Origin: Bacillota bacterium
Lineage (GTDB): Bacteria; Bacillota; Clostridia; Christensenellales; Aristaeellaceae
Direction of reading: 5' to 3'
Length of the DNA stretch: 27,922 nt
Assembly (NCBI GenBank): GCA_023409955.1
Contig: JAEYQQ010000179.1
Span: forward strand, 1 to 27,922
In this document: positions 1 through 6,195 of the stretch, piece by piece
Position numbering within the stretch: position 1 is the first letter of the stretch
Layout of the letters: every line of letters starts with the position of its first letter
Position numbers and translations under genes: made by a program
Notes under the pieces: model-generated
Database searches by the model: none
Told to the model about the DNA's origin: nothing
The model's input: the letters and a program-made list of their open reading frames with translations, nothing else

Positions 1-1
1 G

Positions 2-322
2 AATTTACCCGCTCTCACCCTTGGCGATACCACTGTTATTGGCCTATACGACATTACCGATGGCAAACCCTGCCTGGTAGGCTCAGACCGCCACATAAGC
101 ATGGATGTTGTCAGTGTAAATGAAGTAACTGCTTCACACAATGGCCTTACGCTAAAGCTAAAAGGCTTTGCAGGTCTTGTATGCCGGTATGCCGTGTATG
201 CACCACAGGCCACTGGCGTTGTTACTGTTAGCCACGGCACAGCAAACTGCACAAGGAATGATGATGTATTCCTTATCGAAGCTTCTTTCTCCGGGGAAGA
301 TATGCAAGTGGATCTTAAATAA
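2..322 (+). CDS. C-terminal end of an unidentified protein (5' cut by window)
   Basis: An open frame enters from the left edge and stops with TAA at 320-322, giving 106 visible residues. The visible part is rich in short beta-strand-like stretches (TVIGLYDI, LTLKLKGFAG, YAVYAP) and ends in VDLK. That is compatible with a C-terminal beta-sandwich, as found at the end of many carbohydrate-active enzymes, but I see no diagnostic motif and do not assign a family. No internal start is needed: the frame is open at base 2, and the ATG at 101 has no convincing ribosome-binding site. A hairpin terminator follows 18 nt after the stop. Confidence refers to this being a real coding tail, not to any function. 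Confidence 0.7.
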   Translation, partial: NLPALTLGDTTVIGLYDITDGKPCLVGSDRHISMDVVSVNEVTASHNGLTLKLKGFAGLVCRYAVYAPQATGVVTVSHGTANCTRNDDVFLIEASFSGEDMQVDLK

Positions 323-340
323 GTCTCGTAAACCCAAGCC

Positions 341-378
341 CCTCCGGTGTCTTTTTAACAAGACACTGGAGGATTTTG
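341..378 (+). terminator. Rho-independent terminator of the upstream partial gene
   Basis: Arms at 341-353 and 360-372 form a 13-bp stem with one G-U pair and a 6-nt loop. A short T run (374-377) follows. It lies directly after the stop codon at 322. Confidence 0.65.
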
Positions 379-652
379 TATATCCGAGTATATATCCATA
401 ACCAAATGATGTTAATGCGGTCTATTTGAGTCAGAATATTCATTATCAGAATATGCATTTTAAAGCGAACTGCTAGGTTAGCTGGAATAGGATAGAAAAT
501 GTCTTTATCCAAACCTTCAAAGAATCATCGCCTACCCATATCCCACATTATTTTATAGATTACAATTGTTGCGGTTTCTCCAAATAGTATCTTGATCTAT
601 TTCACACTTCAACAAATCTCAGCAGATTTGCAAACAAAATGTAAATCTGCCC
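379..652. other. Intergenic stretch, no gene recognised
   Basis: AT-rich spacer between the terminator and the tRNA-Val promoter. It holds a 13-bp imperfect direct repeat TCAGAATATKCAT at 431-443 and 446-458 (15-bp offset), and an 8-bp inverted repeat GCAGATTT/AAATCTGC at 622-629/643-650 just upstream of the promoter. No open frame here has a ribosome-binding site. Confidence 0.5.
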
Positions 653-681
653 TTGCATTCTTTTCGTATTCATGATAAAAT
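653..681 (+). promoter_or_regulatory. Promoter of tRNA-Val, extended -10
   Basis: A TTGCAT box (653-658), a 17-nt spacer and TAAAAT (676-681). The -10 is preceded by TG one base away (TGaTAAAAT), an extended -10 that would compensate for the weak -35. The predicted transcription start, near 688, lies about 15 nt before the tRNA. Confidence 0.55.
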
Positions 682-703
682 AAATTTCGCAACTGCCGAA
701 TAT

Positions 704-780
704 GGGATTATAGCTCAGTTGGTTAGAGTGCCACGTTGACATCGTGGAGGTCGATGGTTCGAGCCCATTTAATCCCACCA
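704..780 (+). tRNA. tRNA-Val (anticodon GAC)
   Basis: Full cloverleaf of 77 nt. The acceptor GGGATTA (704-710) pairs with TAATCCC (770-776), followed by A and an encoded CCA (778-780). The anticodon stem CCACG/CGTGG encloses loop TTGACAT, giving GAC (valine codons GUC/GUU). The T arm is GATGG-TTCGAGC-CCATT. A strong terminator follows within 4 nt, so this is a single-gene transcription unit. Confidence 0.96.
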
Positions 781-783
781 ATA

Positions 784-838
784 GAAAAGCCCCGAAACCC
801 TTGATTTTACTGGGTTTCGGGGCTTTTCAATACCTTTT
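784..838 (+). terminator. Terminator of tRNA-Val
   Basis: A perfect 17-bp stem, arms 784-800 and 812-828, with an 11-nt loop. A T run follows at 834-840. A 15-mer from its left arm (CCCCGAAACCCTTGA, 790-804) recurs at 3777-3791 upstream of tRNA-Leu. Confidence 0.85.
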
Positions 839-1264
839 TTTATGCCACAAAATTGACTCCGAAAATGGATTGACCCCTTTTTAACCCCAACGATGAAGGG
901 ACTAGAAAACAAGCAAGTTGTGGTCAAAGAAAAGTGGTTGTAAATATTGAAATGTATAGCATTATTTGGCATACATATGACGAAAGGATATGGATATGTC
1001 CTCCACGTTCGCATTGTTGAGGTCAGAGGTTTGTATCCCCTTTGCTCCATCAAGCCTATGAACAGAACGGCTTTTCTTTATCCAAACACTTTACGATGCA
1101 CTGTCGGCTGCGAACTACAGTCGCATTGCAAGATCAGAAGCATCCCTCGGTTATGCTAAACCAATGCATTCTGAAGAATTAGAGTTTTAATGCCTAAAAC
1201 CTTATAATTAATGTAGGGCTTTAGGCATATAAAATATGGCATCAAAACGTGATACGGCACGTAT
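829..1264. other. Intergenic region with tRNA relic, otherwise no gene
   Basis: Between the tRNA-Val terminator and the stop of the exported protein gene. Apart from the tRNA-Ala-like fragment at 1003-1052, there is an inverted repeat TGCCTAAA (1191-1198)/TTTAGGCA (1220-1227). It could act as a weak terminator for the leftward gene, although its T tract is poor. No supported coding sequence. Confidence 0.5.
1003..1052 (+). pseudogene. 3' fragment of a tRNA-Ala-like gene (CGC anticodon loop)
   Basis: The stretch reads like the 3' two-thirds of a tRNA: a TTCGCAT anticodon loop (1008-1014, CGC = Ala), a GAGGTC variable region, a T-arm-like CAGAGG-TTTGTAT-CCCCTT and an acceptor-like TTTGCTCC-A-TCA (1041-1052). 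No matching GGAGCAAA acceptor 5' half or D arm lies upstream, the anticodon stem is mispaired, and the 3' end is TCA, not CCA. A small AAGCC/GGCTT hairpin with a T-rich tail (1052-1080) follows, like a tRNA terminator. I read it as a decayed tRNA or an attachment-site relic. Confidence 0.5.
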
Positions 1265-2098
1265 TTACTCTTTAAACACATCCAACTTAAACGTGTAACT
1301 GCCGCCGAGGTAGCAAACCAGATAATAATCCTCGCCAATATGGAACATGCTCTCGCTTTCCAGCTTGTTCTTTTTAACATCGATGAGTGAGATGAAATTG
1401 CCGTCCCAGTCAAACACCGCGATGCCATTATAGCCGGCAGCGCCAGCCTGTCGGCTCTGCGGAAAATAGATGTAGTTTGCATCGCAGTCCGCGCCTTGAC
1501 GAAGCTTGCCCGTGTCGTATCCCTCGAAGCGTGCCACCTCGTTAAACTCCCCATCGGTAATCACAAAGGAATAGCCGCCACTCAGACCCAATACATACTG
1601 ATCGCGCTCCTCACAATACGCGATGGCATACATATCAAATGGCAGCTCATATGTTTGCTCAATTTCCAGCGTATCAGGATTGATAATGCTCAGCACATTG
1701 TAGGTTGGCTTGTTGTTGGTTACGACCAGCTTGTTGATCTTCTTGTTGTAGGTCATGTCGTTGCCATGGCCTAGGTTCAGCTCAAAGCGACTGTCCACCG
1801 TTGTCCAATCCGCTATGCGCACCTTATACAGTGCACACAGTTTTTGAGCCTGATTTTCCATGATGTAATAGGCATATATACCATCTGTCGCAGAACCCTG
1901 TTGCACACTGTACCAGTCTGTTTCTTCATCATTCAGTTTCTTCGGCATCAGGTTGGACATGAGCGTCCCCGTTGCTTGGTATGTCCCGCCTGCTTGCAGA
2001 TCTGCCATGGACACAGTCGTCTCTTCCTCTGCTAACGCACAAACCGTACATAGCGTCATCAGCAGTACAACCAGTATCCATCGGCTTAGTAATTTCAT
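1265..2098 (-). CDS. Exported protein of unknown function, possible beta-propeller
   Basis: 277 residues from ATG 2098. A GGAGG lies 8 nt upstream of this ATG; the upstream in-frame ATGs at 2119 and 2104 are before or directly against that site and are less likely. Residues 1-23 form a signal peptide: KLLSR, a hydrophobic core, and an ALA cleavage site followed by EEETT, with no lipobox Cys. The mature part has repeated strands in a pattern such as NKLVVTNNK..YNVLSIINPDTLEIEQTYEL and YNGIAVFDWDGNFISLIDV, as in beta-propeller proteins (YncE- or 6-bladed-type), but I recognise no named family. A near-consensus promoter with an internal dyad lies just upstream. Function unknown. Confidence 0.8.
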   Translation of the reverse strand: MKLLSRWILVVLLMTLCTVCALAEEETTVSMADLQAGGTYQATGTLMSNLMPKKLNDEETDWYSVQQGSATDGIYAYYIMENQAQKLCALYKVRIADWTTVDSRFELNLGHGNDMTYNKKINKLVVTNNKPTYNVLSIINPDTLEIEQTYELPFDMYAIAYCEERDQYVLGLSGGYSFVITDGEFNEVARFEGYDTGKLRQGADCDANYIYFPQSRQAGAAGYNGIAVFDWDGNFISLIDVKKNKLESESMFHIGEDYYLVCYLGGSYTFKLDVFKE

Positions 2099-2131
2099 TT
2101 TCATTGCCTCCAGGTTCAATTTTGCTCAGTA

Positions 2132-2160
2132 ATTGTACTCCATGACTTCTGGAGTGTCAA
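2132..2160 (-). promoter_or_regulatory. Strong promoter with operator-like dyad for the exported-protein gene
   Basis: On the minus strand: a perfect TTGACA (2155-2160), a 17-nt spacer and TACAAT (2132-2137). The spacer carries a perfect inverted repeat, ACTCCA-7 nt-TGGAGT (2137-2155 on the plus strand). A protein bound there would sit between the two promoter boxes. The predicted start is about 27 nt before the gene's ATG. Confidence 0.7.
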
Positions 2161-2246
2161 TTGCACATTCATTGCGCAGCCCTTTGGCATAATCATCCAT
2201 CGCCATCAAGAAGCTTGAGGTGTCGTCATTGCTGAAAATCATCGAC

Positions 2247-3476
2247 TTATTTCAGATGAATCAAATGTCCAGCCCTACCCATTTCATAGGCAATCTCTGT
2301 TACATCTACATCATGTACTTCCTGCCCATTACACAGCGCTGCCGCTATACCCGCAGCCTCTCCCGTCTGAGCTGCAACAGGAATAACTCTGGTAACTTCC
2401 CAGGCCTGAGTATCTGAACAGCTTATATTCCTTCCTGCCGCAAGAACATTTTCCACTCCAGGTGCTGTCAGTGTTCTGTATGGAATTTCAAAAGGAACGT
2501 TCGCTGTGCGCCAATCACCACAACAGCCGATGGAATCCGCAAATGTCATACCGCTGTCACCATAGCCCAGTGCATAATCACCTGCAATCATTCTGGTGGT
2601 ACGAAATTGCGGCATCCCTGGAAGGCCCGTATATGCCATTGTGTTTTCCGGCTGCTGCTCAAGGTGCTTTAATGCTTCCGCCCTGCCAGCCAGCAGCATG
2701 GTATTCACATCTGCCGCAGAAACGCCATGCATGGCAGGTATGTTATCAGGATGTCCCCGTCCATTGCAGTCAGAACCACCCATAAAGATCTTTACAGCAG
2801 GTGCTGCAAGACCGATTTCAGCAGCTGACTTGATAGACTTTACATCCGTATAATAGGCCCAATAGGACATAAAGTTGTTGCCCAGCACTGTCTTTGCACC
2901 CATGCTATGGAACACACTGGCATCACCGCTGGCATCCACCACCGTGCTGCATGCATAAGCCACACGCCCATCCAAGTTTTGAATGACCACATGAGTAACA
3001 CGGTTCTCTTTTTTGACTACTCCGCAAAACATTGTATCGAATAAAACCTGTGCTCCACTATTCAGCAGCATCTGATCTAACCGCATGGCAAACAGCGGGC
3101 TGTTAAACACAGTTTGATAGCGCTGATGTCCCTCGATATGCTCCGGCCTTGTTCGCCATGCATCCGGCAAAGTGTCATAACTATGCTTGATAGATGCCCA
3201 TAGCATTTCTTCCGATATACCACCGATTAGTTTTTTTCCAAGTCCATCGCAAAGCGGTAAATAGATGGCAATGTACCCCAGTGTTGCCAGGCCGCCAAGC
3301 ATCACCGTTTTTTCGATCAATAAAACACTCTTCCCTTTTCTGGCGGCAGCCACCGCAGCCGCTACCCCAGCCACCCCACCGCCTATAACAACGATGTCAT
3401 ATTTGGCTTTGACAGGGATTCTGTCGCTAACCTCAATAAAAGTATCTTCCATATACACCTGGCGATCCTGAATCAT
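2247..3476 (-). CDS. FAD-dependent oxidoreductase (FAD_oxidored family)
   Basis: 409 residues. An N-terminal dinucleotide-binding fold at about residues 26-57 (YDIVVIGGGVAGVAAAVAAARKG, then LLIEK) is followed by the family's GGLATLGYI stretch. A second FAD-contact segment, VVDASGDASVFHSMGA, lies mid-protein, and AAGRNISCSDTQAWEVTRVIPVAAQTGEAAGIAAALC near the C-terminus completes the FAD site. This is the PF12831-type oxidoreductase group, common in carbohydrate loci of Firmicutes; the substrate is unknown. The start ATG 3476 has GAAGGG 9 nt upstream. No terminator separates it from the next leftward gene, but that gene has its own strong promoter. Probably cytoplasmic, as no signal peptide is present. 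Confidence 0.88.
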   Translation of the reverse strand: MIQDRQVYMEDTFIEVSDRIPVKAKYDIVVIGGGVAGVAAAVAAARKGKSVLLIEKTVMLGGLATLGYIAIYLPLCDGLGKKLIGGISEEMLWASIKHSYDTLPDAWRTRPEHIEGHQRYQTVFNSPLFAMRLDQMLLNSGAQVLFDTMFCGVVKKENRVTHVVIQNLDGRVAYACSTVVDASGDASVFHSMGAKTVLGNNFMSYWAYYTDVKSIKSAAEIGLAAPAVKIFMGGSDCNGRGHPDNIPAMHGVSAADVNTMLLAGRAEALKHLEQQPENTMAYTGLPGMPQFRTTRMIAGDYALGYGDSGMTFADSIGCCGDWRTANVPFEIPYRTLTAPGVENVLAAGRNISCSDTQAWEVTRVIPVAAQTGEAAGIAAALCNGQEVHDVDVTEIAYEMGRAGHLIHLK

Positions 3477-3575
3477 GTATTAAATCCCTTCGCATAACAT
3501 TTCCTCAATTTTAACTGTAAGGCTGCCGATGCACAAGATGAAACAGGTGATCATAACAACAAGCTTTTTACTTAC

Positions 3576-3604
3576 TACATACTAGCACACAAAACACTTG
3601 TCAA
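3576..3604 (-). promoter_or_regulatory. Candidate promoter of the FAD oxidoreductase gene
   Basis: Minus strand TTGACA (3599-3604), 17 nt, TATGTA (3576-3581). A perfect -35 with a weak -10, about 100 nt upstream of the ATG. It lies about 85 nt from the oppositely oriented tRNA-operon promoter. Confidence 0.45.
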
Positions 3605-3688
3605 CTCAGCCGACAACAGTAGATCTTACCCTTAAAAGTGATTATTTAAAAATACTCAGAGATATGTCAAAAAAACATAAAATTTCTG

Positions 3689-3718
3689 TTGACAATCATC
3701 TGCCAATTGTGGTAAGAT
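3689..3718 (+). promoter_or_regulatory. Promoter of the tRNA Leu-Gly-Gly operon
   Basis: A perfect TTGACA (3689-3694), 18-nt spacer and TAAGAT (3713-3718). Transcription would start near 3725 and give a leader of about 80 nt before tRNA-Leu. That leader contains a decayed copy of a tRNA-terminator arm (3777-3791). No gene lies in 3477-3805 apart from the two promoters. Confidence 0.7.
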
Positions 3719-3805
3719 ACTTCGCGTGGCTGACCTCGGGTCACGGGTCGGATGGTTTTTATAAGAAACCCAAAATCCCCGAAACCCTTGAAATTCCTAG
3801 GTTTT

Positions 3806-3889
3806 GCGGGCGTGGCGGAATGGCAGACGCGCCAGACTTAGGATCTGGTGCCTTATGGCGTAAGAGTTCAAGTCTCTTCGTCCGCACCA
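3806..3889 (+). tRNA. tRNA-Leu (anticodon TAG)
   Basis: 84 nt with a long variable arm as expected for leucine. The acceptor GCGGGCG pairs with CGTCCGC (one G-U), followed by A and an encoded CCA (3887-3889). The anticodon stem CCAGA/TCTGG encloses CTTAGGA, giving TAG (reads CUA, and CUG by wobble). First gene of a three-tRNA operon. Confidence 0.96.
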
Positions 3890-3911
3890 ATATCATTATC
3901 CTGCGGAGCGT

Positions 3912-3986
3912 GCGGTAGTAGCTCAGTGGTAGAGTGCCACCTTGCCAAGGTGGATGTCGCGAGTTCGAATCTCGTCTACCGCTCCA
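3912..3986 (+). tRNA. tRNA-Gly (anticodon GCC)
   Basis: 75 nt. The acceptor GCGGTAG pairs with CTACCGC (3976-3982), discriminator T, encoded CCA. The anticodon loop TTGCCAA gives GCC. It lies 22 nt after tRNA-Leu with no terminator between, and is followed by the structured element at 3999-4146. Confidence 0.96.
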
Positions 3987-3998
3987 TAGATTATTACA

Positions 3999-4146
3999 GA
4001 CCTAGTCTGTTTCAAAACGGGTGCAATGCTAGGAGCTGAGTTTGCCGTGAGGGAGCTTACTAACGTAAGTGACCGAAATGGCAAGCGATGGCGACAAAGC
4101 AAGCAGCCACTTGGCTGCGGTTGCGCCCGTTTTCAAACGGACGGTC
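3999..4146 (+). ncRNA. Structured element inserted between two tRNA-Gly genes
   Basis: A 148-nt stretch with no supported gene whose ends pair over a long range. P1 has three parts: GACC (3999-4002) with GGTC (4143-4146); GTCTGTTT (4005-4012) with AAACGGAC (4135-4142); and AAAACGGGTGCAA (4014-4026) with TTGCGCCCGTTTT (4121-4133). That is 25 pairs with one bulge and one mismatch. Inside are P2, GTTTGCC (4040-4046) with GGCAAGC (4080-4086); P3, a 10-step helix capped by CTTAC-TAAC-GTAAG (4056-4069) that includes tandem G-A/A-G pairs; and P4, GCAGCC-ACTT-GGCTGC (4103-4118). It lies within the tRNA transcript, 12 nt after one tRNA-Gly and 4 nt before the next. It could be a non-coding RNA, a tRNA-processing spacer, or a palindromic mobile repeat. 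I do not recognise a named RNA family. Confidence 0.6.
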
Positions 4147-4150
4147 ACAT

Positions 4151-4224
<74 letters not shown>

Positions 4225-4229
4225 GCTTG

Positions 4230-4258
4230 AAAACCGTCAGAAATGACGGTTTTTTTTT
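4230..4258 (+). terminator. Terminator of the tRNA operon
   Basis: A perfect 10-bp stem AAAACCGTCA/TGACGGTTTT (4230-4239/4244-4253) with a GAAA loop, continuing into T residues to 4258. Confidence 0.9.
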
Positions 4259-4395
4259 ATATCGGTCTTACCGCATGGATTCAATCCTGCTGATAAAAAA
4301 TGAATTATCATAATTGTGTGCAACCCATTATTCGGCTGGACAAAAAAGACAAAAGGGGATACACTATTTCTAAAATCAAAGTGAGGTGGAATCCT

Positions 4396-4842
4396 GTGTC
4401 CAGAATTGAGGATGTACGTGCAGCCATGATGGCCGCCCTAAAAAACAAGGAAAAGGAGCGCAAAGACGCCCTTTCCCTTCTGCTATCTGCACTAAAAAAT
4501 AAGGCGATTGAAAAGCGGGCAGATCTGACAGTCGAAGAAGAAGATGCTGTGGTGTTAAAGGAAATCCGCCAATGCCAAGAAACCATTGATACTGCGCCTA
4601 AAGATCGCTTTGAGATCATTGCCGATACAAAGGCCCGCATGGCGGTTTATCAGGAGTTCGCGCCTACACTCATGAATGAGGCGGAAATCAAGCAAGCTGT
4701 TACCGCCACTCTGACCGAGCTGAATATCACCGCCCCCACTGCCAAAGACAAGGGGCTTTTGATGCGATCCTTGATGCCAAAATTAAAGGGCAAAGCAGAC
4801 AGCTCTTTGGTTAACAAGATCATAACCGAGCTTCTTGCATGA
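4396..4842 (+). CDS. yqeY: YqeY/GatB-tail domain protein
   Basis: 148 residues from GTG 4396, the usual length of the YqeY family. The GTG has AGGTGG 6 nt upstream. The open frame extends to an ATG at 4300, but that would add a 32-residue segment unlike the family and has no ribosome-binding site. The protein is helical and shows the family pattern: DVRAAMMAALKNKEKERKDALSLLLSALKNKAIEK, then LKEIRQCQETIDT, then EIKQAVTATLTEL and KDKGLLMRSLMPKLKGKADSSLVNKII. The domain resembles the C-terminal tRNA-binding domain of GatB. Its cellular role is not firmly known; it often lies near rpsU or tRNA-metabolism genes. Here it follows a tRNA operon and precedes malic enzyme. Confidence 0.9.
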   Translation: MSRIEDVRAAMMAALKNKEKERKDALSLLLSALKNKAIEKRADLTVEEEDAVVLKEIRQCQETIDTAPKDRFEIIADTKARMAVYQEFAPTLMNEAEIKQAVTATLTELNITAPTAKDKGLLMRSLMPKLKGKADSSLVNKIITELLA

Positions 4843-4910
4843 ATAAGAATTTTACGGTGCATTGTGGAAAAACTCAAGAAATTGAGACAGCTACATTTTG
4901 ATTCGGTATG

Positions 4911-4935
4911 GGCATGTTATGACATGCCTTTTTCT
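4911..4935 (+). terminator. Hairpin with T tract between yqeY and malic enzyme
   Basis: A 7-bp stem GGCATGT/ACATGCC (4911-4917/4922-4928) with a 4-nt loop, then TTTTTCTTT. It ends only a few bases before the ribosome-binding site of the malic enzyme gene, leaving no room for a promoter between. It is either the yqeY terminator with read-through or an attenuator for malic enzyme. Confidence 0.7.
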
Positions 4936-4955
4936 TTGAAAGGATGAATGATCCT

Positions 4956-6128
4956 ATGGACATCCGCCAGGAGTCACTAAAAAAGCACTACGAATGGCAG
5001 GGAAAGATCGAGGTCATCTCCCGTGCGCCTATCAACACCAAGGATGACTTATCCTTAGCTTATACTCCGGGCGTAGCAGAGCCCTGCCTGGCCATACAAA
5101 AGGACTATGAGCAATCCTTTACTTTGACCCGACGTCATAATCTGGTAGCAGTTATTACCGATGGAACAGCCGTGCTTGGTCTTGGTGATATAGGTCCTGA
5201 GGCTGGCATGCCGGTAATGGAGGGCAAGTGTGCCCTTTTTAAGGCCTTTGCTGATGTAGATGCTTTTCCTTTATGCATCCGCTCCAAAGATGTGGATGAG
5301 CTGGTACGAAGCATCTACCTGATTTCAGGCAGCTTTGGTGGTATCAACCTGGAGGATATTGCCGCCCCCCGCTGCTTTGAAGTGGAACGCAGGCTGAAGG
5401 AGCTATGTGATATTCCCGTTTTCCACGATGATCAGCATGGCACTGCCATTGTTGTGGCTGCAGCGCTCATCAATGCGCTTAAGGTGGTCTGCAAGGATAT
5501 AGGCAGCATCAACATGGTTATCAACGGAGCCGGCTCCGCAGGCATTGCCATTGCAAAGCATGTATTAAACCTTGGTGTCAAACAGCTAGCCATGGTGGAC
5601 CGTTTTGGCATCATTGATGAGGGAATGGATGAACTGAACCCCGCCCAGGCAGAAATCGCACTTTTAACCAACCGGAAGCACAAACGTGGCACGCTGGCTG
5701 ATGCCATGATCGGCGCCGATGTTTTTATCGGCGTATCAGCCCCCAACGTAGTGACTATAGACATGGTTAAATCCATGGCGGAAGATGCCATAGTATTCGC
5801 CATGGCCAACCCTGTGCCAGAGATTATGCCTGACCTTGCCAAAGAGGCAGGCGCTCGGGTAGTTGGCACTGGCCGAAGCGATTTCCCCAATCAGATCAAT
5901 AATGTGCTGGCCTTCCCAGGCATTTTCCGTGGCGCCTTGGATGCCAGGGCCAGCACCATCAACGAGGAAATGAAAATGGCAGCCTCCCACGCCTTAGCCG
6001 AGCTGGTATGCAGCGATGAATTGCAGGAGAACTATATCCTGCCTAATCCGCTGGATAAAAGGGTAAGCCGTACCGTTGCAGATGCTGTGATGCAGGCTGC
6101 CAGGGAAACAGGCGTAGCGAAAAATTAA
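4956..6128 (+). CDS. NAD(P)-dependent malic enzyme (short form)
   Basis: 390 residues. It catalyses oxidative decarboxylation of malate to pyruvate. The motifs are intact: SLAYTPGVAEPC with the catalytic Tyr at residue 36; EGKCALFKAFADVDAFP (residues 89-105) with the general-base Lys; metal ligands in INLEDIAAP (Glu133, Asp134) and PVFHDDQHGTAI (Asp159); and a Rossmann fold at GAGSAGIAI (191-199). The length fits the short bacterial MaeB/YtsJ type without the C-terminal phosphotransacetylase domain. I prefer ATG 4956 (MDIRQESLKKHYEWQGKIEV matches the family start) over ATG 4944, which sits directly on the AAAGGA site. NAD versus NADP preference is not decided by inspection. A terminator-like hairpin lies just upstream and another just downstream. 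Confidence 0.95.
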   Translation: MDIRQESLKKHYEWQGKIEVISRAPINTKDDLSLAYTPGVAEPCLAIQKDYEQSFTLTRRHNLVAVITDGTAVLGLGDIGPEAGMPVMEGKCALFKAFADVDAFPLCIRSKDVDELVRSIYLISGSFGGINLEDIAAPRCFEVERRLKELCDIPVFHDDQHGTAIVVAAALINALKVVCKDIGSINMVINGAGSAGIAIAKHVLNLGVKQLAMVDRFGIIDEGMDELNPAQAEIALLTNRKHKRGTLADAMIGADVFIGVSAPNVVTIDMVKSMAEDAIVFAMANPVPEIMPDLAKEAGARVVGTGRSDFPNQINNVLAFPGIFRGALDARASTINEEMKMAASHALAELVCSDELQENYILPNPLDKRVSRTVADAVMQAARETGVAKN

Positions 6129-6148
6129 TTGGTTTGTTATATGCCTTT

Positions 6149-6182
6149 GGGATTATCCCGTTATATCCATTATCCCTTTTTT
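6149..6182 (+). terminator. Hairpin with T tract between malic enzyme and rlmA
   Basis: GGGATTAT (6149-6156) pairs with ATTATCCC (6169-6176), 7 of 8 positions, followed by six T (6177-6182). The AAGGAG of rlmA begins at 6185, so the terminator abuts the next ribosome-binding site. Confidence 0.65.
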
Positions 6183-6195
6183 ATAAGGAGCGTAC

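Noticed and set aside
2126..2242. 38-codon leftward frame (MIFSNDDTSSFLMAMDDYAKG...) between the FAD oxidoreductase and the exported-protein gene
   Set aside because: Its composition looks protein-like, but it has no ribosome-binding site and its 3' end lies on a near-consensus promoter with a dyad. It could be a gene relic, which I cannot show.
3598..3918. 106-codon rightward open frame across the tRNA-Leu region
   Set aside because: It runs through the tRNA operon promoter, the leader, all of tRNA-Leu and into tRNA-Gly, has no ribosome-binding site and resembles nothing.
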